The position numbers were made by a program, and so were the translations under genes. Positions 10,085 through 18,566 of a stretch of 64,000 nt of DNA are shown here, piece after piece. The stretch comes from Bacteroidaceae bacterium. Lineage in GTDB: Bacteria; Bacteroidota; Bacteroidia; Bacteroidales; Bacteroidaceae. The stretch's first letter is position 1. Each line of letters opens with the position of its first letter. The notes below the pieces were generated by a model. It did no database searches. It was not told where the DNA came from and saw nothing but the letters and a program-made list of their open reading frames with translations. Location of the stretch: the NCBI GenBank assembly GCA_017548075.1, contig JAFYNL010000027.1, positions 40,719-104,718 of the forward strand, read 5' to 3'.

Positions 10085-10092
10085 CAAAGTTA
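10085..10092 (-). promoter_or_regulatory. -7 box abutting a GTG start (DUF4105 gene)
   Basis: TAACTTTG on the minus strand, with only five bases between it and the GTG codon at 10079. The transcript would begin at or very near the start codon. The same spacing occurs at coaX. Confidence 0.6.
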
Positions 10093-10187
10093 CGAATAAG
10101 TGAGCAAATAGCCAAATTTATTTGTGTATTTCCGAGCAAAAATGTGGCTCGACGAGGTCAATATCCTCAGTGTCGTGGGCAAACTTA

Positions 10188-10259
10188 ACGTGTTACGATG
10201 GCGAATGTAACGTGTTGCGTTTGCATTTTTAACGTGTGACGTGGACCAATTTCATGTGC
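10188..10259. repeat. 22-bp phased intergenic array B
   Basis: Cores ACGTGT at 10188, 10210 and 10232 and ATGTGC at 10254, each 22 bp apart, with GGCAAA, TTTGCA and similar centres between. The recognisable sequence extends to about 10170 on the left and 10270 on the right. The array lies between two divergently transcribed genes, outside both promoters. No ACT-type end motif was identified here. Confidence 0.85.
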
Positions 10260-10319
10260 CATGAGTGCAAAAATCGCCCATTTCATCGAGAATTTTGACA
10301 TTTCTAAGGCAGTATTAGA

Positions 10320-10507
10320 GTGACTCAGATATCAGATATCAGTTTTCTCATGAGCACATGTCAGGATAAGAAAATATAGGTTATAATATTTATTATATAT
10401 AATATAATAATTATAATATACTCCTTTACCGTTCGGTTTAGTTCTCTTTTTCTAACTTGAATGTACACCCTACCTCCAAAAAAACTGATATCTGATATCT
10501 GAGTCAC
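10320..10507. mobile_element. 188-bp element with perfect 27-bp inverted ends (MITE-like)
   Basis: Bases 10320-10346 and 10481-10507 are perfect reverse complements over 27 bp (starting GTGACTCAGATATCAG). Each arm contains two GATATC palindromes in tandem. The interior is very AT-rich (runs of TATAATAT) and has no reading frame of note. No clear target-site duplication is visible in the flanks, and no transposase is nearby. It could be a miniature element or a large cruciform-forming regulatory structure. It lies 70 bp upstream of the esterase promoter. Confidence 0.6.
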
Positions 10508-10551
10508 AAAGAAAAAATACTCCACGCACTTACACTTTTTGTGTAAAAGTC

Positions 10552-10582
10552 TTGCAAATTCCGAAAAAATGTTGTATCTTTG
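10552..10582 (+). promoter_or_regulatory. Promoter of the double esterase gene
   Basis: -33 TTG at 10552-10554 and -7 TATCTTTG at 10575-10582 are separated by 20 bp, a good Bacteroidetes promoter. The ATG at 10626 is 43 bp downstream. Confidence 0.7.
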
Positions 10583-10625
10583 TAGTCGAAAAAGAACTAA
10601 CAACAAGCTAACAACTGTCTGCAAT

Positions 10626-13600
10626 ATGAAAAGATTTCTTTCGTTTTTAATGTGTGCTACGCTCGCGCTAGTGTATACGTCCCTGCGAGCTGAACTGGTG
10701 TGGAAGAAGGGCGAGGCTCTGATTACGGATGCTTCGCAGATAACGGGTACGCCGCCTCAGGACTCGCGTTTCACCGTGGCCAATCTCATCCGTCCCGAGA
10801 GCGATGGCGTGGGCACGAACCAGTACATCTATCATACTGCTTGGAGCGGAGACGATATGATAGGGCCGGATGTAGATCCGTTCCTGCAGTTCCATCTCCC
10901 CAAAGCTGAGCAACATCTCATTTTCTCTATGATTGGTTCGGCTTGGCAAGCTACCTACGACACGCCGACGGAAGTGGTCATTCAGGCTGCCAACCTGCCA
11001 GGAGAGTGGACGGATATCATAACGCTCACAGATATGGGAGAGGACTTTACTTCCTATAACCCAGAGCGTTACACCTCGCCGCACATCGACCTCGGAGCCG
11101 AATATACCGACGTGAAGTTCCTCGTCAAGAAGACTTATGCCAACAGAAGGCAGTCGGCAGGCGGTTTGTTGCTTTCTTTGGGCAGATTCCAGATTTATGA
11201 GGCTTACGAAGGCGAGCCCGATCCCCTCGGGCCGGTTTGGAAGAAGGACGAGGCTCTGCTGACCGATGCATCCCAGATAACTGCCAACAGCTGGCAGAGC
11301 GGCTTCCCGCCAAGCAACCTGCTGCGTCCTGAGAGCGACGGCGTAGGCACCAATCAGTACATTTGGCACACGGCTTGGAGCAATCCGGCACCGCTTCCTG
11401 CTAATACCGACCCCTATCTGCAGGTTCATCTCAACCAGCCTGAGACGGACATCATCTTCACCATGATTGGAACCACTTGGGGCAGTGCCAACGATACACC
11501 TACGGATGTAATTATCGAAGCAGCCAACCTGCCCGACGACAACTGGACAGAGGTGGAGCATCTGACGGGCATGAATGCGGACTTCACTGGCTATAGTCCC
11601 GACCGATATCAGTCGCCTCACATTGCCCTCGGAGCTGGTTATACCGACCTCCGCTTCGTGGTAAAACAGACTGTCAATGTGGCCAAGGCTGACCGCTACG
11701 ATGCCAATGGAAATCCCTTCGTAGCACTTGGCCGCTTCCAAGTTTATCGTGCGGTTGAAGGAGAGCCCGACCCAATCGACCCGAAGGACAACATCAACCT
11801 GCTCTTCATCGGCAACAGCATCACGGCTGGAGCCACGCTCAGCAACGCCTCCACACAGGCTCCGCCCATCGTTTGCCGCGCTTTGATAGAAGAGGCAACG
11901 GGGGTAACGACGAACGTTTATAACGGCGGACATTCCGGCATCACCACTTGGGGCTACCTGCCTGGCCGTGATGACTTCACCCGTATCATCAATAATGCAA
12001 GGGTCTTCAAGAAGCAGAATGGTGGTCTTATCTACATCTCAATCATGCTTGGTACAAACGATAGTGCCTGCACAACAACGGAAGGAGCACCTGTTTCGCC
12101 CGATACCTACGCCGATAACATCAGGACAATCATCAATAAACTCCTTGAGTCTGTGCCCGATTGCAAGATTCTCCTCAACTATCCTATCTGGTATAGTCCC
12201 AGCACTTACAACGGAGCGATGTATCTGCAGGAAGGCCTCGACCGCCTGCGCAGCTACTATCCCTACCTGGATGCCATAGTGGAGGAATACGACCAAGTCT
12301 ATGCCGGTAATCGCGGAGTTTGGGAATATTTCGAGAACAATAAGGCTCTCTTCACTCGCGAAAACGGCAATGCGGGCTACTTCTACCTGCATCCCAATGT
12401 GAATGGTGCAAAGCGTCTGGCCGAGATATGGGCAAAGAGTCTCCTCGAACTCATTGAGGCTGACGGCATTGAGGTGAAGAATCCGCTTCCCGAGTGGAAC
12501 ACTTTCAAGCCTCAGAACAACAAGAAGTACAGCATGAAAACTCCTCGAGGCGATATGGGAACCTTGGACGGAAAGATGTCGAGTACCGTAAAGACCGGCA
12601 TCGGCGCCACCAAAGGTGAATTCGCTTTCATCACCTACGAAGGGCAGCTCTACCTCTATAGCATTGCCGACCATTCGTTCATGTATCGCGACCCCATTTC
12701 CTACTCTAGCGACTGGAGCAATATCATCTGCTCGAACGAATATCTGCAGCCCATCAAGGTGAACTATACGGGCATTCCCGAGGACTATCCCTACTACCTG
12801 ACGATGGACGAATACGTCTTCAATAGCGCATCCAGCACTCAGACAGGCATTTGTGCAAACACCTATACGCCGCACGACGAGGGCAATCAGACTGCCATTA
12901 CCGAAGAGGGTGACTTCGATCCGACTGAGGCACTCGAAATCCTCGCAAACTATGTCGCCAAGCAACCTACCGTTTATAACGTGCAACTCCCTACTGGTGC
13001 TAGGCTCCAGATGTTTTGTGTGAACGAGGAGAAGGCGAACGGCAAAGCGGTGATTATCATTCCTGGAGGCGGCTATGCTTATGTTGCGGGGGAGTACGAA
13101 GGTGCTGATTGGGCCCCTTTTTACAACGACCTCGGGTTCACAGCAGCGGTGCTCACTTATAATCTCCCTAATGGAAACCCCGAGGTTCCCTTGAACGATG
13201 GCCGAGCAGCCTTGCAATACTTGCGCGACCATGCAGAAGAACTCTATATTGAGCCCGACCTGATAGGCGTGATGGGGTTTAGTGCAGGCGGACATTTGGC
13301 TAGTACCATAGCCACACATCTTACCGGAAGCGAGTTGCCGGCCTTCCAGATATTGTACTATCCCGTCATCACTATGGACAGCCGCTACACCCATGCGGGT
13401 TCTCGCGAAAACCTCCTGGGCAGCAATCCCAGCGACGAACTCGTAGAACTCTACAGTAGCGATAAACAAGTGACTGCAGAAACGCCTCCAGCCTACCTCT
13501 GCTGGGCAAGCGACGACAGCACCGTAAAGCCTACCAATAGCTTGATGTATAAGAAAGCTTTGACCAACGCAGGCGTGTCTGTCAAGAACAGGACCTTCAC

Positions 13601-13832
13601 TTCTGGCGGTCACGGCTTTGGCTTCAAAACCACTTTTACCTACCATACCCAAATGGTTCAGCATCTGACAAATTGGCTGCTTGGATTGGATGAGATTATT
13701 ACGGGGATAGACAACAGGCTACAGACAACAGACAACGGCGTGCAGGCCATCTATAATCTTGCAGGTCAGCGCGTCATGAACCCGCAGCACGGCATCTACA
13801 TCATGCAGGGCAAGAAGGTTCTGATTAAATAG
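10626..13832 (+). CDS. Secreted two-catalytic-domain carbohydrate esterase
   Basis: A 1068-residue protein with signal peptide, two tandem copies of a roughly 185-residue beta-sandwich-like module (both contain LLRPESDGVGTNQYI-like text), and an SGNH hydrolase domain. In the SGNH domain the nucleophile block is LLFIGNSITAG, the GTND block is MLGTNDS, and a late DxxH-like LHPNVNGAK block closes the domain. After a linker comes an alpha/beta-hydrolase of the BD-FAE/acetylxylan-esterase kind, with oxyanion HGGG-like IIPGGGYAY, nucleophile GFSAGG and a final GGHGFG. A Por-like tail (IYNLAGQRVMNPQHGIYIM) ends the protein. It probably removes acetyl or feruloyl groups from plant polysaccharide outside the cell. 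The ATG at 10626 is chosen because it starts the signal peptide. Confidence 0.85.
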   Translation: MKRFLSFLMCATLALVYTSLRAELVWKKGEALITDASQITGTPPQDSRFTVANLIRPESDGVGTNQYIYHTAWSGDDMIGPDVDPFLQFHLPKAEQHLIFSMIGSAWQATYDTPTEVVIQAANLPGEWTDIITLTDMGEDFTSYNPERYTSPHIDLGAEYTDVKFLVKKTYANRRQSAGGLLLSLGRFQIYEAYEGEPDPLGPVWKKDEALLTDASQITANSWQSGFPPSNLLRPESDGVGTNQYIWHTAWSNPAPLPANTDPYLQVHLNQPETDIIFTMIGTTWGSANDTPTDVIIEAANLPDDNWTEVEHLTGMNADFTGYSPDRYQSPHIALGAGYTDLRFVVKQTVNVAKADRYDANGNPFVALGRFQVYRAVEGEPDPIDPKDNINLLFIGNSITAGATLSNASTQAPPIVCRALIEEATGVTTNVYNGGHSGITTWGYLPGRDDFTRIINNARVFKKQNGGLIYISIMLGTNDSACTTTEGAPVSPDTYADNIRTIINKLLESVPDCKILLNYPIWYSPSTYNGAMYLQEGLDRLRSYYPYLDAIVEEYDQVYAGNRGVWEYFENNKALFTRENGNAGYFYLHPNVNGAKRLAEIWAKSLLELIEADGIEVKNPLPEWNTFKPQNNKKYSMKTPRGDMGTLDGKMSSTVKTGIGATKGEFAFITYEGQLYLYSIADHSFMYRDPISYSSDWSNIICSNEYLQPIKVNYTGIPEDYPYYLTMDEYVFNSASSTQTGICANTYTPHDEGNQTAITEEGDFDPTEALEILANYVAKQPTVYNVQLPTGARLQMFCVNEEKANGKAVIIIPGGGYAYVAGEYEGADWAPFYNDLGFTAAVLTYNLPNGNPEVPLNDGRAALQYLRDHAEELYIEPDLIGVMGFSAGGHLASTIATHLTGSELPAFQILYYPVITMDSRYTHAGSRENLLGSNPSDELVELYSSDKQVTAETPPAYLCWASDDSTVKPTNSLMYKKALTNAGVSVKNRTFTSGGHGFGFKTTFTYHTQMVQHLTNWLLGLDEIITGIDNRLQTTDNGVQAIYNLAGQRVMNPQHGIYIMQGKKVLIK
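13706..13739. repeat. CAACAGACAAC-type repeat in the linker before the esterase tail
   Basis: GACAACAGGCTACAGACAAC-type copies encode the linker GIDNRLQTTDNG directly before the C-terminal tail. The same unit forms the signal-peptide repeat at 8851-8904. Confidence 0.7.
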
Positions 13833-13906
13833 GGCTGCATTTTGCGTTAACAATAAAAATAAGTTAATTTATTTTATATTGTTTTCGCTTATTCATACCT
13901 TTTTCG

Positions 13907-13914
13907 TAACTTTG
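13907..13914 (+). promoter_or_regulatory. -7 box abutting the coaX GTG start
   Basis: TAACTTTG ends five bases before the GTG at 13920, the same spacing as at the DUF4105 gene. This predicts a leaderless or nearly leaderless transcript. The -33 region is weak. Confidence 0.6.
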
Positions 13915-13919
13915 CAGCC

Positions 13920-14645
13920 GTGAAATTGATTATAGACATAGGAAACACTGTCGTGAAGATGGTTGCTTTCCGTGGCGATGAGCCTGTCGATGTGGTGCGG
14001 GCAGAGGATGGTATGCTCTCTGGCCTCGACGATTTTGTGGCTAAACATAGTTTCAGCAAGGGTATTGTGGGGAGCGTTCGCAATCTCACCCCTGGCGAGG
14101 AAGCGGCACTTGGCCGTTTGCAGTTCCCACTCTTGCGTTTCTCTTCCGACACACCTGTCCCCATAACGAATCGTTATCGCACACCAGAAACGCTGGGTAG
14201 CGACCGCTTGGCTGCTGTGATTGGTGCCAGTTCTCTGAGGCCAGGCAAGGACCTCCTCATCATCGATGCGGGCACTTGCATTACCTACGAGGTGATTGAT
14301 GCTCGCGGCAACTACTGGGGCGGCAACATTGCTCCGGGCATGCAGATGCGACTGAGGGCTTTGCACGAGTTCACGGCTCGTCTCCCTCTCGTAGATGCGG
14401 AAGGCGAGGTGCCTGGAATGGGCTACAACACCGAAACGGCCATTCGCAGTGGTGTGCTCAGAGGCATGAAGTACGAGATTGAGGGCTACATCAAGTCCAT
14501 GCGCTCCAAGTTCCCGCATCTGGAAATCTTCCTGACTGGCGGCGATCAGATCAACTTCGACACAAACATCAAGAACCTGATTTTCACTGATAAGTACATT
14601 GTCCCAAGAGGACTCAATAAGATACTGGACTTTAATTCAAAATGA
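13920..14645 (+). CDS. coaX: Type III pantothenate kinase CoaX
   Basis: Phosphorylates pantothenate, the first step of coenzyme A synthesis. The 241-residue protein has the type III signatures: phosphate-binding DIGNT near residue 6, GSDR near residue 92, and DAGTC followed by GGNIAPG. The length is normal. The start is GTG, placed immediately behind the -7 box. The stop overlaps the next ATG by four bases, so it leads an operon with an outer-membrane protein, lptC and a CorC-like gene, an arrangement usual in Bacteroidales. Confidence 0.95.
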   Translation: MKLIIDIGNTVVKMVAFRGDEPVDVVRAEDGMLSGLDDFVAKHSFSKGIVGSVRNLTPGEEAALGRLQFPLLRFSSDTPVPITNRYRTPETLGSDRLAAVIGASSLRPGKDLLIIDAGTCITYEVIDARGNYWGGNIAPGMQMRLRALHEFTARLPLVDAEGEVPGMGYNTETAIRSGVLRGMKYEIEGYIKSMRSKFPHLEIFLTGGDQINFDTNIKNLIFTDKYIVPRGLNKILDFNSK

Positions 14646-15949
14646 GAAAAATCAAATTTCAGATATTCCTGTTAGCCAGCCTCCTTTCTTTAACTGTGCA
14701 GGCTCAAACGGCGGGCACCATCTCGTCTTATTCCCGCTTCGGGCTTGGTGTGCTCAGCGACCAGTCCAATGGCTTCAATAAGACAATGGGCGGCGCCGGT
14801 GTGGGTGTGCGTATAGGCAACAGGATAAACACAATCAATCCTGCCTCTTATTCCGCTATCGACTCGCTGAGTCTCATTCTCGATGCAGGTATGAGCGGCT
14901 CGTTCGGAAGGATGACTCAGGGCGCAACAAAGGTGGGAGTGAACAATGCGTCGCTCGACTACGTTCATGTGGGCATGCATATTGCCAAAAGGCTTGGTCT
15001 GGCGCTCGGCTATATGCCTTATACAAGTATAGGATACGACTTCTCGTCACCAGAAACTCCCATTACGACCGATGCCAACACAACTCAAACAATTACTGCA
15101 AGCAACGCTTATAGTGGCAGTGGAGGCCTGAATCAGGCTTATCTGGGTTTAGGTTGGAAGGCGTTCAAGAACTTCTCTATAGGTGTGAATGCCAGTTTCC
15201 TTTGGGGGCAGTACAATCATTCCCTCGTGCCTATGTTTAGGGAAGACGGCACAACGAGTGACTCGTACAGTAGAACTATCAAGAACTACAATGCCTCGAT
15301 AAAGACATATAAGATAGATTTGGGCGTGCAATATCCCGTCCGCCTCACACCTCAGGACTGGTTATATTTGGGTGCGACTGCTGGCATCGGACATAAGATT
15401 GCTCAGGACGCCACGCTCATGCTCTATACCACAAAAGGCGATACGACTACCTATACTGCACCTAAGGCTTTCGACCTTCCCTATACTTTTGCGTTTGGTG
15501 CTGCTTGGCAACACAAGAACACGCTTTTGGTGGCTGCCGATGTGCATTATGATCTTTGGGAAGATTGCCGTATGCCAGTTGAGACGATAGGCGGCTATGT
15601 GTCCTCGAAAGACTGCTACAAGAATATGATGAAGGTGGCTGTGGGTGCTCAGTGGACACCCAATCCCTTCGGCAAGTTCGTGGAGCGCATCCAGTATCGT
15701 GCAGGCATGAACTTCTCTACTCCTTACCTGAAAGTGAACGAACAGGACGGACCTTACGAAATGCGCATGAATGTGGGTGCAGGCATACCTATTACAAACA
15801 AACTGAACAACCGCTCTGTTGTTAATGTGGGGCTTGGATGGCTCAGGCGTTCGGCAAGCGGAGCAGGCATGATAAAGGAAGATTATTTCGTCCTGAACTT
15901 GGGTGTGACATTCAATGAACGCTGGTTCATGAAGTACAAGATTAACTGA
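14642..15949 (+). CDS. Outer-membrane beta-barrel protein
   Basis: A 435-residue protein with signal peptide (cleavage near VQAQ). After it come the features of an OmpP1/FadL-like or related barrel: alternating strands with aromatic girdles, the YSRFGLGVLS and NPASYSAIDSLS segments seen in Bacteroidetes barrel proteins, and an aromatic last strand (FNERWFMKYKIN). Cargo is unknown. It overlaps coaX by four bases and lptC by one base. Its place directly before lptC suggests an envelope role, which is inference. Confidence 0.8.
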   Translation: MRKIKFQIFLLASLLSLTVQAQTAGTISSYSRFGLGVLSDQSNGFNKTMGGAGVGVRIGNRINTINPASYSAIDSLSLILDAGMSGSFGRMTQGATKVGVNNASLDYVHVGMHIAKRLGLALGYMPYTSIGYDFSSPETPITTDANTTQTITASNAYSGSGGLNQAYLGLGWKAFKNFSIGVNASFLWGQYNHSLVPMFREDGTTSDSYSRTIKNYNASIKTYKIDLGVQYPVRLTPQDWLYLGATAGIGHKIAQDATLMLYTTKGDTTTYTAPKAFDLPYTFAFGAAWQHKNTLLVAADVHYDLWEDCRMPVETIGGYVSSKDCYKNMMKVAVGAQWTPNPFGKFVERIQYRAGMNFSTPYLKVNEQDGPYEMRMNVGAGIPITNKLNNRSVVNVGLGWLRRSASGAGMIKEDYFVLNLGVTFNERWFMKYKIN

Positions 15950-16557
15950 TGAAACGCCTCTTCAAAGCAAGCCTCCTTCCTCTCCTCTTTGCGCTTTTGC
16001 TGATTCCCTACGGTTGTTCCAACGAGGTAGAGCATTTAGCGGAGCCCATCACAGGAAAGGATACGCTCCTCTTCATGCATGCATCGGGCATCAATACGTT
16101 TATCAGCGATAGCGGCGTGATGCGTTACCACATGGTAGTAGAGGAGTGGGACATCTATAATGGTGCAAACGGGGAACCTCCATCCTGGTATTTCCTGAAA
16201 GGCCTGCTGATGGAACGCTATGACGAAACATTCCATATAGACCTCTTCGTGCAGGCCGATACCGCATATCTCCACAAACAACAGCTCTGGGAACTGCGAG
16301 GCAGAGTAGTGGTGCGCAATGTGAATGGTGATGTTTTCCGCACAGAAGAACTCTTTTGGGACTTGAACTTGCACGAGATGTGGAACACCCAATATATGCA
16401 TATCACGACTCCTGAACGAGAATTGGAGGGTACGGAGTTTCATAGCAATGAACAAATGACGCGATATACTGTGTTTAATTCCATAGGTGCATTCCCCGTT
16501 GCAGAGACGGAAGCAGCCACTCCTTCCTCAGGTCCCTCAAAGGCGAAGGGAAGGTAA
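15949..16557 (+). CDS. lptC: LPS export periplasmic protein LptC
   Basis: LptC links the inner-membrane LptBFG extractor to the periplasmic LptA bridge. The 202-residue protein has a lipoprotein-like signal (LIPYGCSN, cysteine near residue 23) and the LptC/OstA-like beta-jellyroll pattern (GVMRYHMVVEEWDIYN, HGRVVVRN-like repeats, late THEMW-like strand). The first base overlaps the stop of the preceding barrel gene. The C terminus (TPSSGPSKAKGR) is encoded by a GC-rich imperfect inverted repeat and looks non-conserved. Confidence 0.85.
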   Translation: MKRLFKASLLPLLFALLLIPYGCSNEVEHLAEPITGKDTLLFMHASGINTFISDSGVMRYHMVVEEWDIYNGANGEPPSWYFLKGLLMERYDETFHIDLFVQADTAYLHKQQLWELRGRVVVRNVNGDVFRTEELFWDLNLHEMWNTQYMHITTPERELEGTEFHSNEQMTRYTVFNSIGAFPVAETEAATPSSGPSKAKGR

Positions 16558-16573
16558 CATAAGAAAAAGGTAA

Positions 16574-17878
16574 ATGAACATAGATTCTTCAATCATAATA
16601 GCCACAATAGCCATCCTGATTCTCTCGGGTTTCTTCTCGGGAATGGAGATTGCCTTTGTCTCGAGCAGTAAGCTTCGCTTCGAGATGGATAGGGAGGAAC
16701 AAGGCTTTTCGGCCCGACTTATCGACACTTTCTATCGCCATCCCAATAGTTTCATCTCGACGCTTTTGGTGGGAAACAATATTGCTTTGGTCATTTACGG
16801 CATTTTGATGGCAAAGATTGTGAGCGCGCTCATTCTCATTCCTTCAGGCATCCATCAACCCGACGGCAATTGTCCGAACGAAGCACTCTGCCTCTTCCTG
16901 CAAACGATTCTCGCCACACTTATTGTGCTCGTTACCGGCGAGTTCCTTCCAAAGACGCTCTTCCGTATTAATCCTAACAAGATGATGCGCATTTTCGCCT
17001 TGCCCGCTTACATCTTTTATATTCTGCTCTGGCCAATCAGCAAGTTTACGAGTTCGCTGGGAAAACTTTTGTTGTGGATGATGGGCAAGAAAGTGAAGAA
17101 AGCCGAACTGGAAAAGACATTCAGTAGGGAAGACTTGGACTACCTCATTCAAAGCAACATCGATAAGGCAACCGACGAGGAAGACATCGAGGACGAGGTG
17201 AAGATCTTCCAGAATGCACTCGATTTCAGTTCGGTTAAAGTGCGAGATTGCATAGTGCCGCGAACCGAGATAACTGCCGTTTCTGCCGATACTTCCTTGC
17301 AAGATCTTCGTGCTCAGTTTGTGGAAAGTGGTCATAGTAAAATTCTCGTCTATAAAGAAGATATTGACGACATTGTGGGTTACATCCATACGGTAGAGAT
17401 GTTCCGCCTTGAAGAAGGTGAGGATTGGACAAAGCACGTTCGCGAAGTCTCAATTGTGCCTGAAACGATGAATGCTCAAAAGTTGCTCGGCATCTTTATT
17501 AACCAGAAGCGTTCGCTTGCAGTTATTGTGGATGAGTTCGGCGGAACAAGTGGAATCGTCACAATGGAAGACCTTGTGGAGGAAATCTTTGGTGAGATAG
17601 AGGACGAGCATGACAGTAAGAATTATACTGCTCGCCAGACTGCTCCTAACGAATACCTGCTTTCAGGACGACTTGAGATTGCTCAAGCCAACGAACTTCT
17701 CGACCTTGATTTGCCTGAAAGCGACGAGTATCTGACCGTAGGTGGACTTATTCTTCATGAATTCCAGAACTTCCCCAAACTGAATGAGCCTGTTCGATTT
17801 GGGCATTGGGAGTTCAAAGTCACCAAGAAGACCACTACAAAGATAGAACTTGTTCAGTTGCGAGTTCTTGACGATTGA
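16574..17878 (+). CDS. CNNM/CorC-type transporter with CBS domains
   Basis: A 434-residue protein. A DUF21/CNNM membrane domain with about four helices (residues 1-190) is followed by two CBS domains (about 205-330, including VPRTEITAVSADTSL and VDEFGGTSGIVTMEDLVEEI) and a C-terminal CorC_HlyC domain (about 345-430). The family is linked to magnesium or cobalt export and ion homeostasis. It is often annotated as hemolysin or gliding protein GldE. It is the last gene of the coaX operon, 17 bp after lptC. Confidence 0.9.
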   Translation: MNIDSSIIIATIAILILSGFFSGMEIAFVSSSKLRFEMDREEQGFSARLIDTFYRHPNSFISTLLVGNNIALVIYGILMAKIVSALILIPSGIHQPDGNCPNEALCLFLQTILATLIVLVTGEFLPKTLFRINPNKMMRIFALPAYIFYILLWPISKFTSSLGKLLLWMMGKKVKKAELEKTFSREDLDYLIQSNIDKATDEEDIEDEVKIFQNALDFSSVKVRDCIVPRTEITAVSADTSLQDLRAQFVESGHSKILVYKEDIDDIVGYIHTVEMFRLEEGEDWTKHVREVSIVPETMNAQKLLGIFINQKRSLAVIVDEFGGTSGIVTMEDLVEEIFGEIEDEHDSKNYTARQTAPNEYLLSGRLEIAQANELLDLDLPESDEYLTVGGLILHEFQNFPKLNEPVRFGHWEFKVTKKTTTKIELVQLRVLDD

Positions 17879-17940
17879 GGCTTTTCCTCTCGTCGAAAAG
17901 TGTCTTTTTCCTTAAATATGCAGGCAAAACACCCTTATTA

Positions 17941-18015
17941 TGCAGAAAAAAGCACAAAATAGCGCATATTATGCGTGAAAAGTTGTGCAGTTTTGCATAA
18001 AATGTTATAACTTTG
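17941..18015 (+). promoter_or_regulatory. Arginine operon promoter with probable ArgR operator
   Basis: The -7 box TAACTTTG lies at 18008-18015 with a possible -33 TTG at 17983-17985. Overlapping and upstream are dyads: CGCATA-T-TATGCG at 17963-17975 and TGCA-GTTT-TTGCA at 17986-17997, plus further TTATGCA half-sites to about 17920. Several half-sites facing each other over the -33 region directly before argR are what an autoregulated ArgR operator would look like, although the sequence differs from the proteobacterial ARG box. Confidence 0.6.
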
Positions 18016-18047
18016 TGCCCGCAAACTCACAAAATGGAGGAAAGATT

Positions 18048-18527
18048 ATGCAAAAGACATTCAAAAGGCTGGACAAGAAGACGAGACTCCAAGCGATTCG
18101 CCGTATTGTAAGCACAAACAGCCTGGAAAGCCAAGAAGATCTGCTTAACGCACTCAAAGAGGAAGGCTATATCAGTACACAAACTACGCTGAGCCGCGAC
18201 CTCAAGGCGTTGCGCATCAGTAAGGTGAGAGCCCGTAGTGGACTTAATGTTTATGCTTTGCCTCGCGAAGGACAGTTCGACATAGTTCCTACACTTGAGG
18301 AGATTAACCAGGCAAAATGGCGTCTCAACTTCTCAGGGAACTTGATGGTGGTTCACACTCCACCCGGACACGCCAGTATGGTTGCTTATGATGTGGATAA
18401 CGTCAAGCATCCATCCTTCCTTGGAACCATTGCTGGCGACGATACGGTTCTTGTCGTGTTGACTGAAGATGCAGACAAAGAAGAGGCTGCCAACATTGTT
18501 CGCGACTTGTTCCCTAAGTTGTCATAA
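18048..18527 (+). CDS. argR: Arginine repressor ArgR
   Basis: A 159-residue regulator. The winged-helix N terminus contains the family motif TTLSRDLKALRISKV (about residues 45-60). The C-terminal oligomerisation and arginine-binding domain has GTIAGDDTVLVV, with the two adjacent aspartates that contact arginine. The ATG at 18048 is preferred over an in-frame start at 17985 because GGAGG lies eight bases upstream and the promoter lies between the two. It opens the arginine operon and probably represses it when arginine is plentiful. Confidence 0.95.
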   Translation: MQKTFKRLDKKTRLQAIRRIVSTNSLESQEDLLNALKEEGYISTQTTLSRDLKALRISKVRARSGLNVYALPREGQFDIVPTLEEINQAKWRLNFSGNLMVVHTPPGHASMVAYDVDNVKHPSFLGTIAGDDTVLVVLTEDADKEEAANIVRDLFPKLS

Positions 18528-18566
18528 GGACTTTTCACATTATTATATTATTAAGGAGACGTTTTG

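Noticed and set aside
10361-10624. Minus-strand 87-codon frame in the AT-rich element
   Set aside because: It is largely Ile/Tyr/Phe from AT-rich repeat DNA and runs across the esterase promoter and leader.
12039-13664. Minus-strand frame of 541 codons inside the esterase gene
   Set aside because: Antisense shadow; the plus-strand protein has two recognised catalytic domains across the same bases.
13833-13906. Possible terminator after the esterase gene
   Set aside because: The region is AT-rich but has no stem longer than a few pairs.
16514-16557. GC-rich inverted repeat at the lptC 3' end as a terminator
   Set aside because: It is coding, imperfect and followed only 17 bp later by the next operon gene without a T-run.
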